A DNA stretch of 64,000 bases, from NCBI RefSeq assembly GCF_001039355.2, contig NW_019775533.1:126425-190424 (forward strand), read 5' to 3'. The notes beneath the pieces are model-generated. The model ran no database searches, was not told where the DNA came from, and was given only the letters and a program-made list of their open reading frames with translations. Each line of letters starts with the position of its first letter. The first letter of the stretch is position 1. The stretch is from Lingula anatina. Its lineage: Eukaryota > Brachiopoda > Lingulata > Lingulida > Lingulidae. Position numbers and translations under genes: made by a program. Below, in pieces: positions 21,372 through 32,567 of the stretch.

Positions 21372-24201
21372 TGAAGTACCACTTGTAAATATGGCATTAC
21401 TTTTGCCCTAACTCAAATAGTAGTGACATTACTAGGAAACCAACTGATATACGTACAGTAGATGCACAATTGTCACTGAAATGCCACGACCTTAAGAATT
21501 CCAATTCCTTTCAGATACATGTACTCTGTGTTAATATTCACATGAAATGGCTAAGTATGGAATACAAAAGAGCAATTGGCGAAGAGTACAAAACATCTGT
21601 TGAGGACCACAGAGGATTAGTTTTATTGTATTTGTCTCGCCTACAATCTAGTAAAAGCCCTCTTCAAAGATTTTTTTGGTTTGTTCAGAGATGAAAAACG
21701 TTTTGACATAAACGCTAAGCACTCTAATTGATGTTTAATTACACCAATTTGTCTTCTAACTAACCTTACCGACCTTACCGACATATTTTTGCATAATCGA
21801 ATATCAGTATCAGATAAAATTTTCTCATTACCTTAGAATCTTAGCTATAATATAACAGAATATAATGATGGCCAGGACTTGTCTAAAGTTACATTAGTAG
21901 TATCTCAAAATATCTGGAACGTACTGTCACATATGCAGATGAAGTACCAACTCCAAAAAGATCAAAACCGAAATCTACAAAACCTCAAGTGACACACACT
22001 CCCAGAAATAAAATATACACCAGGCTTGAATCTGTGAATATCACTTAAGATACTTAAGATAATGTTTCAGGGGATTCTGTTAAACCGAACTGGTATAACT
22101 AAAGCAACTCTGGAAAACCTTACCCAGAGAGCTAGGAAAGCTTACTATACACAGACTTAAATAATATTACCCAATAGGCAGAACCACCTCACCCTGAGCT
22201 TCAGAGCTAACTTGACACTAACCTCTTCACTGTAGCCTATCTTCATCGTGTCAAGTAACCTCTGACCAGATTCGATTGCCTCCGCCGCCCGCCAATCAAA
22301 TTTAAAAGCCCGCACTCAATGACTCATTAAACGATCTAGCCAATGAACGCGAACGAGTCAAAGCGCGCTTTGTTCAAATCCGGACCAATCAAAGATAAGG
22401 CTGAATATCAGGGGCTTGCCGTAACATGTGGGCAGCACGCAAATAACATCGTCTCTCAGTAGATAATGATGCAGGGCCTCAAACTGCTAGACCCTATGGT
22501 TTCAATTCCGATTTACTCATATTTTGCAAAGAATCAAGAGATAACTTAACACATTCTTTTTCGTAGTCACTCGCCTTGCTTTCTTTGTGTACGGTAATAC
22601 ACTCGGAACTACTCGGATGTCTCCGCACTCGACAATAACTATGTTGTTAGTATGGAGCTTGCGGAATCAGCCGAGGATTGCCGATTGACGGTCAACCAAT
22701 CAGCGTTTTCACCAAACTTTGGTGAAAAATTTTGAAACATGGATTTGATTGGCTTATATAAACTAGGTCAAACTATTTTCGTCAGAGGTTACTTGACACG
22801 ATGGAGATAGGCTACAGTGAANACAACAATCATTCCCATTTCTTTGACGCTCATATCGAGAAAGACCTCTTGGATACAACCACCCAATATTTAGGCGCAG
22901 ACAGTTTCAAAAACGTATCGACATAAGAAAATAGCCTCAAAATGTAAATGAACGTCTCAACGTAGGCGTCCGCTAAGTGTGTCATTCAGAAATTATAAAG
23001 AAAAAATTGCCAGAATCACCTGCATTGTTGCCGAGTAACGTAAGAGCGCATGGCAGATATAGATGAATTAACTCTGCTTTCTCCGAGCCAGCTGAATATG
23101 TTGTTATACTTCAAGGTTCATAAGCATTATTCGCCAATGGTAATTAAATAATAAAGCGAATGAAAAATTAAAACATCTATCAGTGATAAATGAGTTACTG
23201 ATCCTACGTCTTACCTGTCATGTTATGATTTTTTCTTGCTGTTTCCAGTTTGTACATTAATTGTGCTTTGACAGTCTCACGTATTTTCACTGTATGAGGT
23301 GTTCGAAATCGCCTGTATTGAAGCTGAGCGTTGACTTCTCTTAAACTGAGTGCATTTTCAACTCATTATTGTGTAAAGCAAACTAGCTAATTACATGCAT
23401 TTTCAATAAGGCTTCCACTGTACGCAGACAATAAGGGTGTTACATTATATTTCGTTCTATAAGGGTGACGTGTGTTGAATTATCCACACATCTGGTTTAA
23501 TGGCGCAATCGGCAACGAAAAAATATTGAACAGTGATTTTGTTCATTTTTCCGAACAACGCGCTAATATTTTCAAGCATTGATTACTGGGATGGGTTTAC
23601 AAGATCTTTTGAGTCTCCCAACAGGATCGATATTTGCCTCTTGTTCAAGTTATCACTTAGAATAAACCAACTTATTTTAAGTCCGAATTTTAATTGCTTC
23701 TTCGTCTTCTTCTGATTTTTAGTTTCGGGTTTGATTGCGACTGAAAAAAGATATTTACATTTATAATAGAGGTGGATCATATATTGGAACTTGCCTTTTG
23801 ATTAACAGCGGTCCAACGTTTCGATCCCACTCTGAGATCTTTCACACGGAACTGATCCCGATGAGATACATGTAGCCCTATAACTCATGCCCAGCTCATC
23901 ATATACTGTCAATACATAGTACATAACTACGTAATTAGCTAAGGGTAAAGTTCATGTGCTGGAATCGAGTTTGCTTATAAACTTTCAGAAATTTAAGCAT
24001 TTGTTGTATTACCAGAACAGGGTAAGTTTTGACTCTAAACTACACTGTATAATACTACATTCTATGCGTGGTGTTTTCTTTAAACCATGTCGTCTTACAA
24101 TGTATATAGAAGATTCGATCGAATTTAGATTTTTGTCGAAATCCGTCTAATTTGTTGTAAATTCCTTTGGTTTGTCAATGCAGATTTTAAAGTGATTCAT
24201 C
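21371..24201. other. intergenic DNA between inverted copy and gene C
   Basis: No exon was recognised. It holds the inverted-repeat, CCAAT-rich segment at 22227-22820 and a single N at 22822. Apart from these I see only AT-rich unique sequence. Confidence 0.45.
22227..22820. promoter_or_regulatory. 40-bp inverted repeats bracketing a CCAAT/TATA-rich segment
   Basis: Arms 22227-22266 and 22781-22820 match as reverse complements at 39 of 40 bases (core gttacttgacacgatg). The ~510 bp between hold CCAAT at 22292, 22340, 22385 and 22696, ATTGG at 22748-22752 and TATATAAA at 22755-22762. Each arm, read outward, contains ATG(G/A)AGATAGGCTAC. This looks like a bidirectional promoter made by inversion-duplication, or a ~0.6-kb transposon with long termini. 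No target duplication is apparent and an N sits 2 bp past the right arm. Confidence 0.5.
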
Positions 24202-27200
24202 ATGTCCACAGCGGTCCACATGCTCAAGACTGTGATTCGCCTTCTTATAATCATCAATGTAAAAGGTAAAGCTGGTGATGTTTTTCATTTACAGTGACGT
24301 TTACATGTTTTTCATTTACATGTAGTATATGTGATGATAGTTGACGGTTAAAAAGATTAGTCGACAGCTGTTATCGAAATACTTGTACACTGCCGATTCC
24401 ACAACTGGGGGGGAGGTGGGGGGAGGGGCAAAATAATTATAATTAAAACATTAGTCGAGCACAATATACTTGTAATAAGTTGGGCACTGCCTCCCCCTCC
24501 CTCCCCTGGATCCATTGTTGATTTACAAACATACATCATTTGAAGGTATTTTTATATTTCAAAATGGAACTGCCTTGATAGCTGCGACTCTGTTCCAGGC
24601 AGTCATTTCTGCGGATCAACTATCAGCTGGAAGCCATCCCCTCTGAACCCTAGACAGGTAATAGACTTGAATATTTTACAAAAGAGCTTTTTTTTCCTTC
24701 CAACGTCACTTTTTCAGGATCCTCAGGCACAAAAACCCTTGAAACTCATCGTATTAGGTACCAGAGAGGACAGTTGAGACGAGTCTCTAGTAATCTCTTA
24801 CAATAGGAGTGGATTTTAAATGTTGAAAATTGCCTGTTTTCGAGCAAGACGTTCCTCAAAACAGTATATTTCTTCGCCCACTTCCCTCATATTCACATAT
24901 TGACCCTCTTCCAGGTCCCCTGAGTTTCTTTTCTCACTAAATATTCACTGATATTTTATCTGGCTTTGTGTGCACTGTTCTTCATCACCCTGATGGCCTC
25001 TGAAAAGAAAGCACGTATTATATGTGTATTGAGTGTGCAGAGATCCACTTCAGCCGAATAAAGGATCAATGGGAGGTGGGCTAAGGAGCAAAATATAACC
25101 CCCCTCCNNNNNNNNNNNNNNNNNNNNNNNATTACGTACATGGCATACACTGTATGGTCTGGTATTATGCTACATGTATTTACAGCGCGCTAACAAACAT
25201 AAGGTATTACATCCTGATGTGTTTTGACATAACTACGTGATATTATGTCATTCAATAACATAGTTAACCCGTACGTTGTGCTTACAAGAAAACAAGCGAT
25301 ATGCGTGTACATGTAATACCAAGTTGCCTTTACTCGAAGGTCTTTTTATTTCACTCTGGAGAGGGGAGACCAGGTACTCGTACTGCACATGGGGACGTCC
25401 CCTCCCCCAACAAACACACCACCTACTTAGACACGCAAAAAATGTTCCCAGCCAGAATTGTAGAGTGAATCTAGGCGAAACAATTTTTTTTGTATAACCA
25501 TTCACCGACTTACGCTACTCGCTTATCTCTTTGATTCTCCACTGGACTGCTAGAGATATCCCTAAGTCTCGTGAGTGGGTTAGGAAATAACATGCAGACA
25601 AGCCAGTGCGGTACGACAAGGAATAAAAAGCCGAAGAATTAATTGTTAGTGCGCCAAGTCACATGACCCTGTGGTCACTCTTAGTTATGTGAACAGTAAT
25701 CAGTCACGTGGTTTTGGTTGTGCATGGCATAGAAATCTCGAGAGAATTTAGTAGACAAGTAGCAAGCATACCAGTCGGTCACCTGTGTTTGGAACCGTAG
25801 ATAGCATATAATGTGAGTAATTGTAAAATGTATTTTTTTTTACTTTAACGCATATATTGTAGTTTGTTTCTATGAGTTTATTATTTATCGCATACTTGTG
25901 TAATTTTTTCTTTTTTTTAGATTTGTACAAAAGCCCAACGTACACAAAGAACAAACGTGCCACGGTGTCCATTGTGCTAACGAAAATGTTACAAATTGTG
26001 CTATCTATACGTCAATAAAGGATTCAGTCATTTTATGCTTAATGTCGTCTACATGTACAATATTAATCTTCTGCAAAACGGTACGCTTTCACGGTGTATG
26101 GCTGAAATTTTTGCATTGTATATTCACCCTATCGCTCGAACTTAACCCTACCCTACTCGCCTTCTCGCACGTTTTCTGGTCTCTATGACGTCACACAGTG
26201 ACTTTACGCTCGTTTTAGGCTATCTCGGATGCTTAACGTATAATTTACAATGTGTGTACCTTGCACTGTTTCTTTTACCAGCTGACAATTAATGATTCTA
26301 GGTTCTTTTCCAATGGCAATCCGCCTGGACTTTCGGACAAGGTCCCTGTGGGGGAGGCTGTTCCGTTGAAAAGATTGGCAAGAACGGGACATCCAGTCAG
26401 GGAATGTGGCAATGTCTGAAGGGATGCTCCTCCCTCATCAATATAGTGCCAGACTCGTATATTGTAACGGATGTCAGTGAAAGTGAGGGATGGGAACAAG
26501 GGGCCAATAGTTTTAGCTATACTTTTCCTGCTCAGGGAAATTACATTATAGGGTATGTATATGGGTTTTTCTGCATGTACTATGTTGAACGTTATAAACG
26601 TGATAAAGGATTACATCGTATCACCTTTTACAATCTGGGTCTCAAATTGTCAATAGCATGACAAAACTTAACATATTGTATTAGATAAGACGATCAGCAT
26701 AACAGCACATATCTTCTCTAACACAATGTCACAGTTTCACAGGCGGTAACTGGCGGAGTTTATCATATGGTGGAGGTAATGACATCTGGCGGATACAGAC
26801 TGAGGTTATCTTGGGCACCCGCAGTGACACAGGGCGCCCAAACAACAGCCCGGTTATTGCAAGCAAAGGTATATATAGGTAAGGGGGTTAAATTATTGCG
26901 AGATTTCAGGTCCTAAATCAACCCCTATTAGGCAATAGGATGATGTGGGCATTATTATGTGACGTAGACGGTTAAACAATGGAATGCTTGTATCAAGCAC
27001 AAGTGTATGACTTTTGGTCGTAGTGGAGTTTTATTGTTTCCATTCCTGTTTATCTATATTATTAATCAAGAAACCAACCATTTTTTCAGAGCTAATTACG
27101 GGGGCAGATTTGTCCTGAAACTGGGAGTAGCAGACCCAGATGGCGATCACGTGAGATGCAGATGGGCCGAGGGAGCAGATGAATGTGCCAGCGTTTGTCG

Positions 27201-30200
27201 TCTTCTTCCTAACGCTAGACTGGACGAGGTGCTTATAAGTTTCTTCAGGCTTATCACATTGTTTTTGGCCGAATATTTCACCTTGTAAGGACGCCTTCCA
27301 TTACATTTATATACTTTTAAATCTTTTTAATTTTGATTCTATCTTTTAGTAATCTTTTTATAAGAAATCTTTTATGTGCAAACTGCAAATAAAAAACGTC
27401 TATTTTACATAGGAGCGCTGTATCCTAACTATACCACAGGTCATTCGTCGTCTGAGATACTACGAGTTTGGCTGGTACGCGGTTGCCTTAACCATGGAAG
27501 ATTTTCCTCGGCGTAACATCACCCAAGGTGGGACGATCAAAACAGTTAACGACCCACTTAGCGCTGTTCCCCTACAGGTACGGGGACGGAAGTGGTTGAT
27601 GCGTTTTCAATGCACCTTGCACATAATCCTGAGAATCTTAGATTGTCCACGTTAGATACGTTACATTATTTAAATACGTTAGATTGTCCAGTAGTTGAAA
27701 TTGGAATTTTCAGTTTTCCTTATATTTTTGATGAAAAATTAGACCATCATCAGAAAGGGTTCTACATGTGTATCACAATTTATGCAATTTAAACGTACAT
27801 GTACAGTGTTGACATATTTCACATAACCTTTTTTATTTCAGTTTCTAATCCAAACACCGCCCATTGCATACGGTGCCACCCCACCCAGGATAACCCAGTG
27901 TGGACAAACTACAGACGGCGCCACTGTGCCTATACCGCCAGGGGGCACCTTCAGAGGTCGTGTACATGCCATACCAGGACAGGCAGCAGCACCGTAAGGA
28001 TACATACACCAATATTCATTGATAGCAGCTGGTATTGAATATGTTCAGTGTACAACTGTAGATAGTATTGTGTATTAAATTTTCGGATGAAGAAAACAAA
28101 GGGTAGTTCGATAGCTTATTAATTTTCACCGAATCAGTCAATGTTCGAAGGTTGAGAAGCGCCTACTATTGGCCAGATAAACGAATAGACGTAGTGTTTT
28201 GGCCTGTTAGATCAACAAGTATTTTAAGTCGGTCAGTGGAAAAAAATGTACATTTCAGCAGTATCAAAAGACACGAGAGTTGAGTAGACCGATCTTGACA
28301 CTTTTACTCCGGGCTATCTGATTTAAATTAGATCACAATAGACGACAGTTGTATTCTTTGCGTTTTCCAACGTTTCTAGAGCACCGTGTCCATTTGGTTA
28401 AATAGCAGTTGGTGAAAGATCAGAAGTACCACGCTTAGCTCACAAATCAGACGACCTGTAAAGTCGCATACCAAAAAGTCTGTCTAAAAAAACTTGAATG
28501 TAAACGTGCATATTTATAAATGAGTTGTTTCAGAATAAATGCCATACACGTCGTGTCTCCTGCCGGAACGAGGAAAAGCGTTCTTCGGGACGACAGCACT
28601 GGGATACCGGGTTCCAAGTACGTCGATATAGAATGGACGCCAGGTCCGGACCAAGTCGGAGAGAGCGTACTGTGTTGTGAGGCCGTAGACGAGAGAACGT
28701 ATGTACTAAGTATGGTCACTAGAATGTTTATTTATATTTGACTCAAAATACCGTTAACGGATTTTCTACGGATTCTCAGTAATGATATTGTAGTATTAAA
28801 TAGTGATATGATCATGTCACTAAAAAGTTGAACTTGGGTTTAAAGAATGTGTTTAAACTTGGTTCAATGTCAGAAAGTTCCTTTTATAGGATGCCCAGTC
28901 AATATGAATGCATCGAGTTGAGAGCAAATGGTAAGAGTTTTACAGATGCCCCTAGTTCCCTAGCAACGAGTACCTTACAATCTGTCCTTCAGAATACGTT
29001 ATGCCAATGTTCTAAATCTCAACGTTTTGATTCATGTATTTTTACCTTCTTCAACAGATAGGCTTTCAATACAACTCCTTTTCATATTTTCGAGGTGCTG
29101 ACTACCAGTGCGTCTGCTTATTTTTAAAATTTACTGCGGCTTAAAGAGGAATAGATAAATAAAGTTCAACCTTGTTTTCAGATATTGACGAATGTTCCAG
29201 CAACCCATGTTAGAATGGTGGTAACTGCAGCAATATGTACCTCGGGTATACCTGCACGTGTTTGGTGGGCTTTACCGGCGTCAACTGCGAGATAGGTATG
29301 CCATCTCTGGTCGCCTTCACGATAGCTTTCAAAACTACCTTCCGAGAGTAAATCTTGGTCCTGTCCTGTACCTTCAATTAATCCGTCCACGAATACAAAA
29401 TGGATTACGAAATGTATGATTCGATGTATGCTAGAGTATTCTTCCTTCAGTAAAACTTTTTTTTATTAATTTGCCTATAGGTGCCCTCAGTCTAATATTT
29501 AGGTGATTTGACATTTGACTTCTTTCTACACTTTAAATGGTTTGCAGTACAGTAAAAATACTAGGGCAAAACTTATGGTGAACGCAGAGATGCGACCAGC
29601 CATTTTGCTCACCCTTTTTTTTTACATATCTTTACAAATTTCCCCCTATGACAATAATAAGTGGTTATGTTTTCTAACAATTAGAATGGTGTGGTACATC
29701 ACCGTGTGTGAAGAATATTACAGACATCAGACCATCGGCAGACAAGAATTCCACGTATCACAGAACACAGACAAAAAATTCTGATATATGTAAGCTGGAT
29801 AGATACTCAATTTTTTAGATTAAGAAACTAGCAAACAATACTTAAAAGTTAGCGCGCGAAATGTCATTGATAAATGGCCATAAACCTTACTATTGAACAT
29901 TGTACAAATTGTTTCATTTCTAGTGCCAAAGCATGTGAATAATTCAAGAATTGTGGTTAAGGGTCGTTTCAGCACAACGAAAGAAGGGACTGTAATTATT
30001 ATTTTACTTATTATAACACTGCATGTATATTTCAATACGCGTCCTACATGGAGAATGATTTGTTTATAACGTTCGTTTTCAGTGTACAACGAGACCGGCA
30101 AACCCACGCCCTCATCAAATAAGGAACTCGGCTGGCTGAGCTTACTGTTACTTTTACTTGTCCCAGCTTGCATTTGGTGCATTGTGAGTGGGAAACGCGG

Positions 30201-30590
30201 GTACGTTTTGGAAATCTTTGTCTTGTGATAAAAAGCAAATTCACTTCACTTGAATTTGTTATTCGTTAATTACCATTGGTCTTATGATTTAGCGATATTC
30301 ATGCGCTCTGAAAAGCTGCTTACTGGAAGTGGAGTATTAAAATGTATACGGAATGAAAAAAAAAGAATGTATGTGCCCATTTTGATAATCCTAATAATAC
30401 TATAGGTTTACATGGCAGTGCCACTATATTAAACTGATAGACATACTCCACGAAGAAGTTTAGATCCGTTATACGATATATACTTTTTTTCAGACGTCGG
30501 AAACTTGCACCGTTCAATTCGTATAAGGCAAAACAAAGTTCTGCACAAGTGGCAGGCGGGGAAGAAGTTGAGCTAGCTCTCAATGAATGA
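24202..30590 (+). CDS. gene C: paralog with one EGF domain, interrupted by an in-frame stop
   Basis: Exons: 24202-24265, 24599-24657, 26302-26552, 26735-26878, 27090-27228, 27413-27577, 27842-27993, 28534-28698, 28890-28930, 29182-29295, 30083-30200, 30494-30590. All are GT-AG and in one frame of 503 codons ending TGA 30588-30590. Order: signal peptide (core VIRLLIIINV), the shared ectodomain in diverged form, one EGF exon, one membrane span (LLLLLLVPACIW) and a 37-residue tail. Codon TAG at 29211-29213 interrupts the EGF exon where the paralogs have CAG or AAA. The exon is 114 nt and symmetric, so skipping it would restore a 464-residue membrane protein; if included, the product would be a secreted ectodomain. 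Alternatives are a sequence error, a null allele or a young pseudogene. Function as for gene A: inferred surface protein, ligand unknown. Confidence 0.78.
24599..28930 (+). CDS. gene C ectodomain exons 2-8b
   Basis: The same exon lengths as in gene A hold except for one extra codon in exons 4 (144 nt) and 7 (152 nt). Exon 8 is split into 165 + 41 nt (28534-28698 and 28890-28930), summing to the 206 nt of the undivided exon in A and E. Landmarks: [26 protein letters not shown] replaced by [51 protein letters not shown] and ESVLCCEAVDERT. All cysteines of the A module appear kept except the NCSD cysteine of exon 7. Confidence 0.8.
25108..25130. other. assembly gap (23 N)
   Basis: A run of N inside intron 2 of gene C. 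The true length is unknown. No exon is expected here, because exons 2 and 3 on either side join in frame. Confidence 0.95.
29182..29295 (+). CDS. gene C EGF exon carrying a TAG stop
   Basis: It is preceded by ttgttttcag and followed by gtatgc, 114 nt, phase 1-1. It encodes DIDECSSNPC, then TAG at 29211-29213, then NGGNCSNMYLGYTCTCLVG, so everything except the one codon is an intact EGF domain. CAG to TAG is a single transition. The absence of any other damage in this exon argues for a recent change or an error. Confidence 0.75.
   Translation: MLTNVPATHVRMVVTAAICTSGIPARVWWALPASTAR
30083..30590 (+). CDS. gene C transmembrane and tail exons
   Basis: Exon 30083-30200 (VYNETGKPTPSSNKELGW, then LSLLLLLLVPACIWCIV and SGKRG) and exon 30494-30590 (tail ending VELALNE). 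The span differs from the Gly-Leu repeat of A, D and E, and the tail lacks the PGxKY element, so gene C is the most diverged member at its C terminus. Confidence 0.78.
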
Positions 30591-32153
30591 TATGTATATG
30601 TGGATGGATGCTGAGAGTGTGAGTAATAACGGCCACATTTGGTACACACCAAACTAGCAAGAACAATATGGCTGTAGGAATACTGGAGCTCTGACCAAAT
30701 TCTGTCAAAGTTCCAGCGATATGACATTTTCATTTAGTCATGGTACAACTTTGATTTTCAAAACAATGTCTATTTGTTATAATGTTTAAAACATTTACAA
30801 TAAGATTGGTGTACATTTAATGCCCATATATAGCTGCAGATATAAAATAAGTTTTGGATTTAATTTGATATGAAGATGGTAAATGTTATGTAATCTGGAA
30901 AATTTTGTGTTTTTATGATATTTGCATATTGACTTCAACACGAAAACTTTATTTATACTGCAAATATGCTGCTGAAAAAGTTAGGCATTAAGTCGTCGTA
31001 CACGTTTCAAATGACAGCAATCGCGCCTTATATCTTAGCTGCCGGAGATAAATAACCGCTTAATGTCAAATCATTTGTATCACTTAATCCCAAAGTTTAC
31101 TGTAACTGGTGCTTGTGATAACAGCCTGACAGGGTACACATTACTGTAAACACATACTGCTTAGCATGGTATACATCGACTTCATTACACGTTTGAAGTG
31201 CACTTGGGGTATAAAGCTTTTCGAACAACCCTTATATTACAATAAGCGCAAACACACACACACACACACACACGCACGTGCACGTAATTACAGACAGGAG
31301 CGAAAGAAGTTAATTTTATATCACTGTCATGTATTTTAGTGTGTGTGTGTGTTTTTTTTTTTTTTTTTTTTCATTTTCAAATATTATCCTTTTCAATTCA
31401 ATTGTCCAACTCCATATGAACAAACACCTTGTTAGGAATAACACATCAAAATAAAAGTGATGGTGCAACTGCATTTCTGCTTTTATATTGAATTCTGTAT
31501 TTCCACTTAAAAATTCCTAGTCAAAGGTATGCGAGCGTCTTAAATCCGCTGTCAAAACGCAACGTGATAGGCTAACAGTGAGCATTATCGGCCGATTTAA
31601 GCCTCTGTCACCAACTTGTGATCGTCTTCGCAAATACTTTCACGTAATGGTCAGATTCCTTTATCTTGAAGTCTCTTTCAACGCCCATTCGTCCACGATA
31701 TTTGTTCCCACGAATAGAGGAGATTGATTCGTTTTGCGGACATATAATTAATGTCAAAAGCATTTTGCCGGCGAAACTGTCTTGTTGAGACCTTCATCGC
31801 CATTTATTTTAGTTTTACAAAGCCATGGAAAGGAAGATAAATTTGTTTCCTTCATTTCCTTGAGGTAACTGCAAGGTAAGGATAGTTTGTTTTTTTTTTT
31901 TTTCAATAAATTGATGCCAATTTATGGACGCTTTCTTTAACGTTTTGTAGTTGTTTATTCATAGTTTGACAAAATTAAGTATTCACAGCGACATTCTGTT
32001 ATCAAACTTAATCAGGAACAGAAATTCTGACTGTCATGTTCTGGAGGAAAACTGTTTACGTATAGTCACACAAAGACCCAAGTTGCAAAAAAAAAATCAC
32101 ACGGTAAATCATGTCGGTTTGTATTGATATAGGTCAATAACAACCGTCACGAA
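30591..32153. other. intergenic DNA between genes C and D
   Basis: No exon seen. It contains a (CA)n run at about 31251-31273, a TG/poly-T tract at about 31341-31370 and another poly-T at about 31890-31904. The rest is unremarkable AT-rich sequence. Confidence 0.5.
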
Positions 32154-32520
32154 ATGCAGATGCGCTGGGACGCAACCTCTTCTCTTGTGATTAAGACCTT
32201 TATCATCCTCATCCTAGTCGATTTAACGCAAGGTGAGTTGCCACCGGCAGGATGTGAAGTTTTCATTATGTGAATAGCACTAACGATTAGTTCACCTCTT
32301 CAGTGATAATGCTAAAATATTTTACTTCATACTTAATGCAGATTTTGATGATGTACATGTAGTTTCATTTCTTTGCTTTTGATCATGATTTATTTTAACC
32401 AAATTATTCACCTTTGCTGACAAAAAAAAAAAAAAAAACGTTTTAAATCAAACCTAGGGGCCCACTTCTGTGGATCCACCATTAGTTGGAAAACCTCCCC
32501 CACAGACATCACCACGGTGA

Positions 32521-32567
<47 letters not shown>

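Noticed and set aside
22227-22820. The outward ATG in each arm as first exon of the inverted copy or of gene C
   Set aside because: The peptide (M-K/E-IGYSE) is not a signal peptide, and the minus-strand donor after GAG is phase 0, whereas exon 2 of the family needs phase 1.
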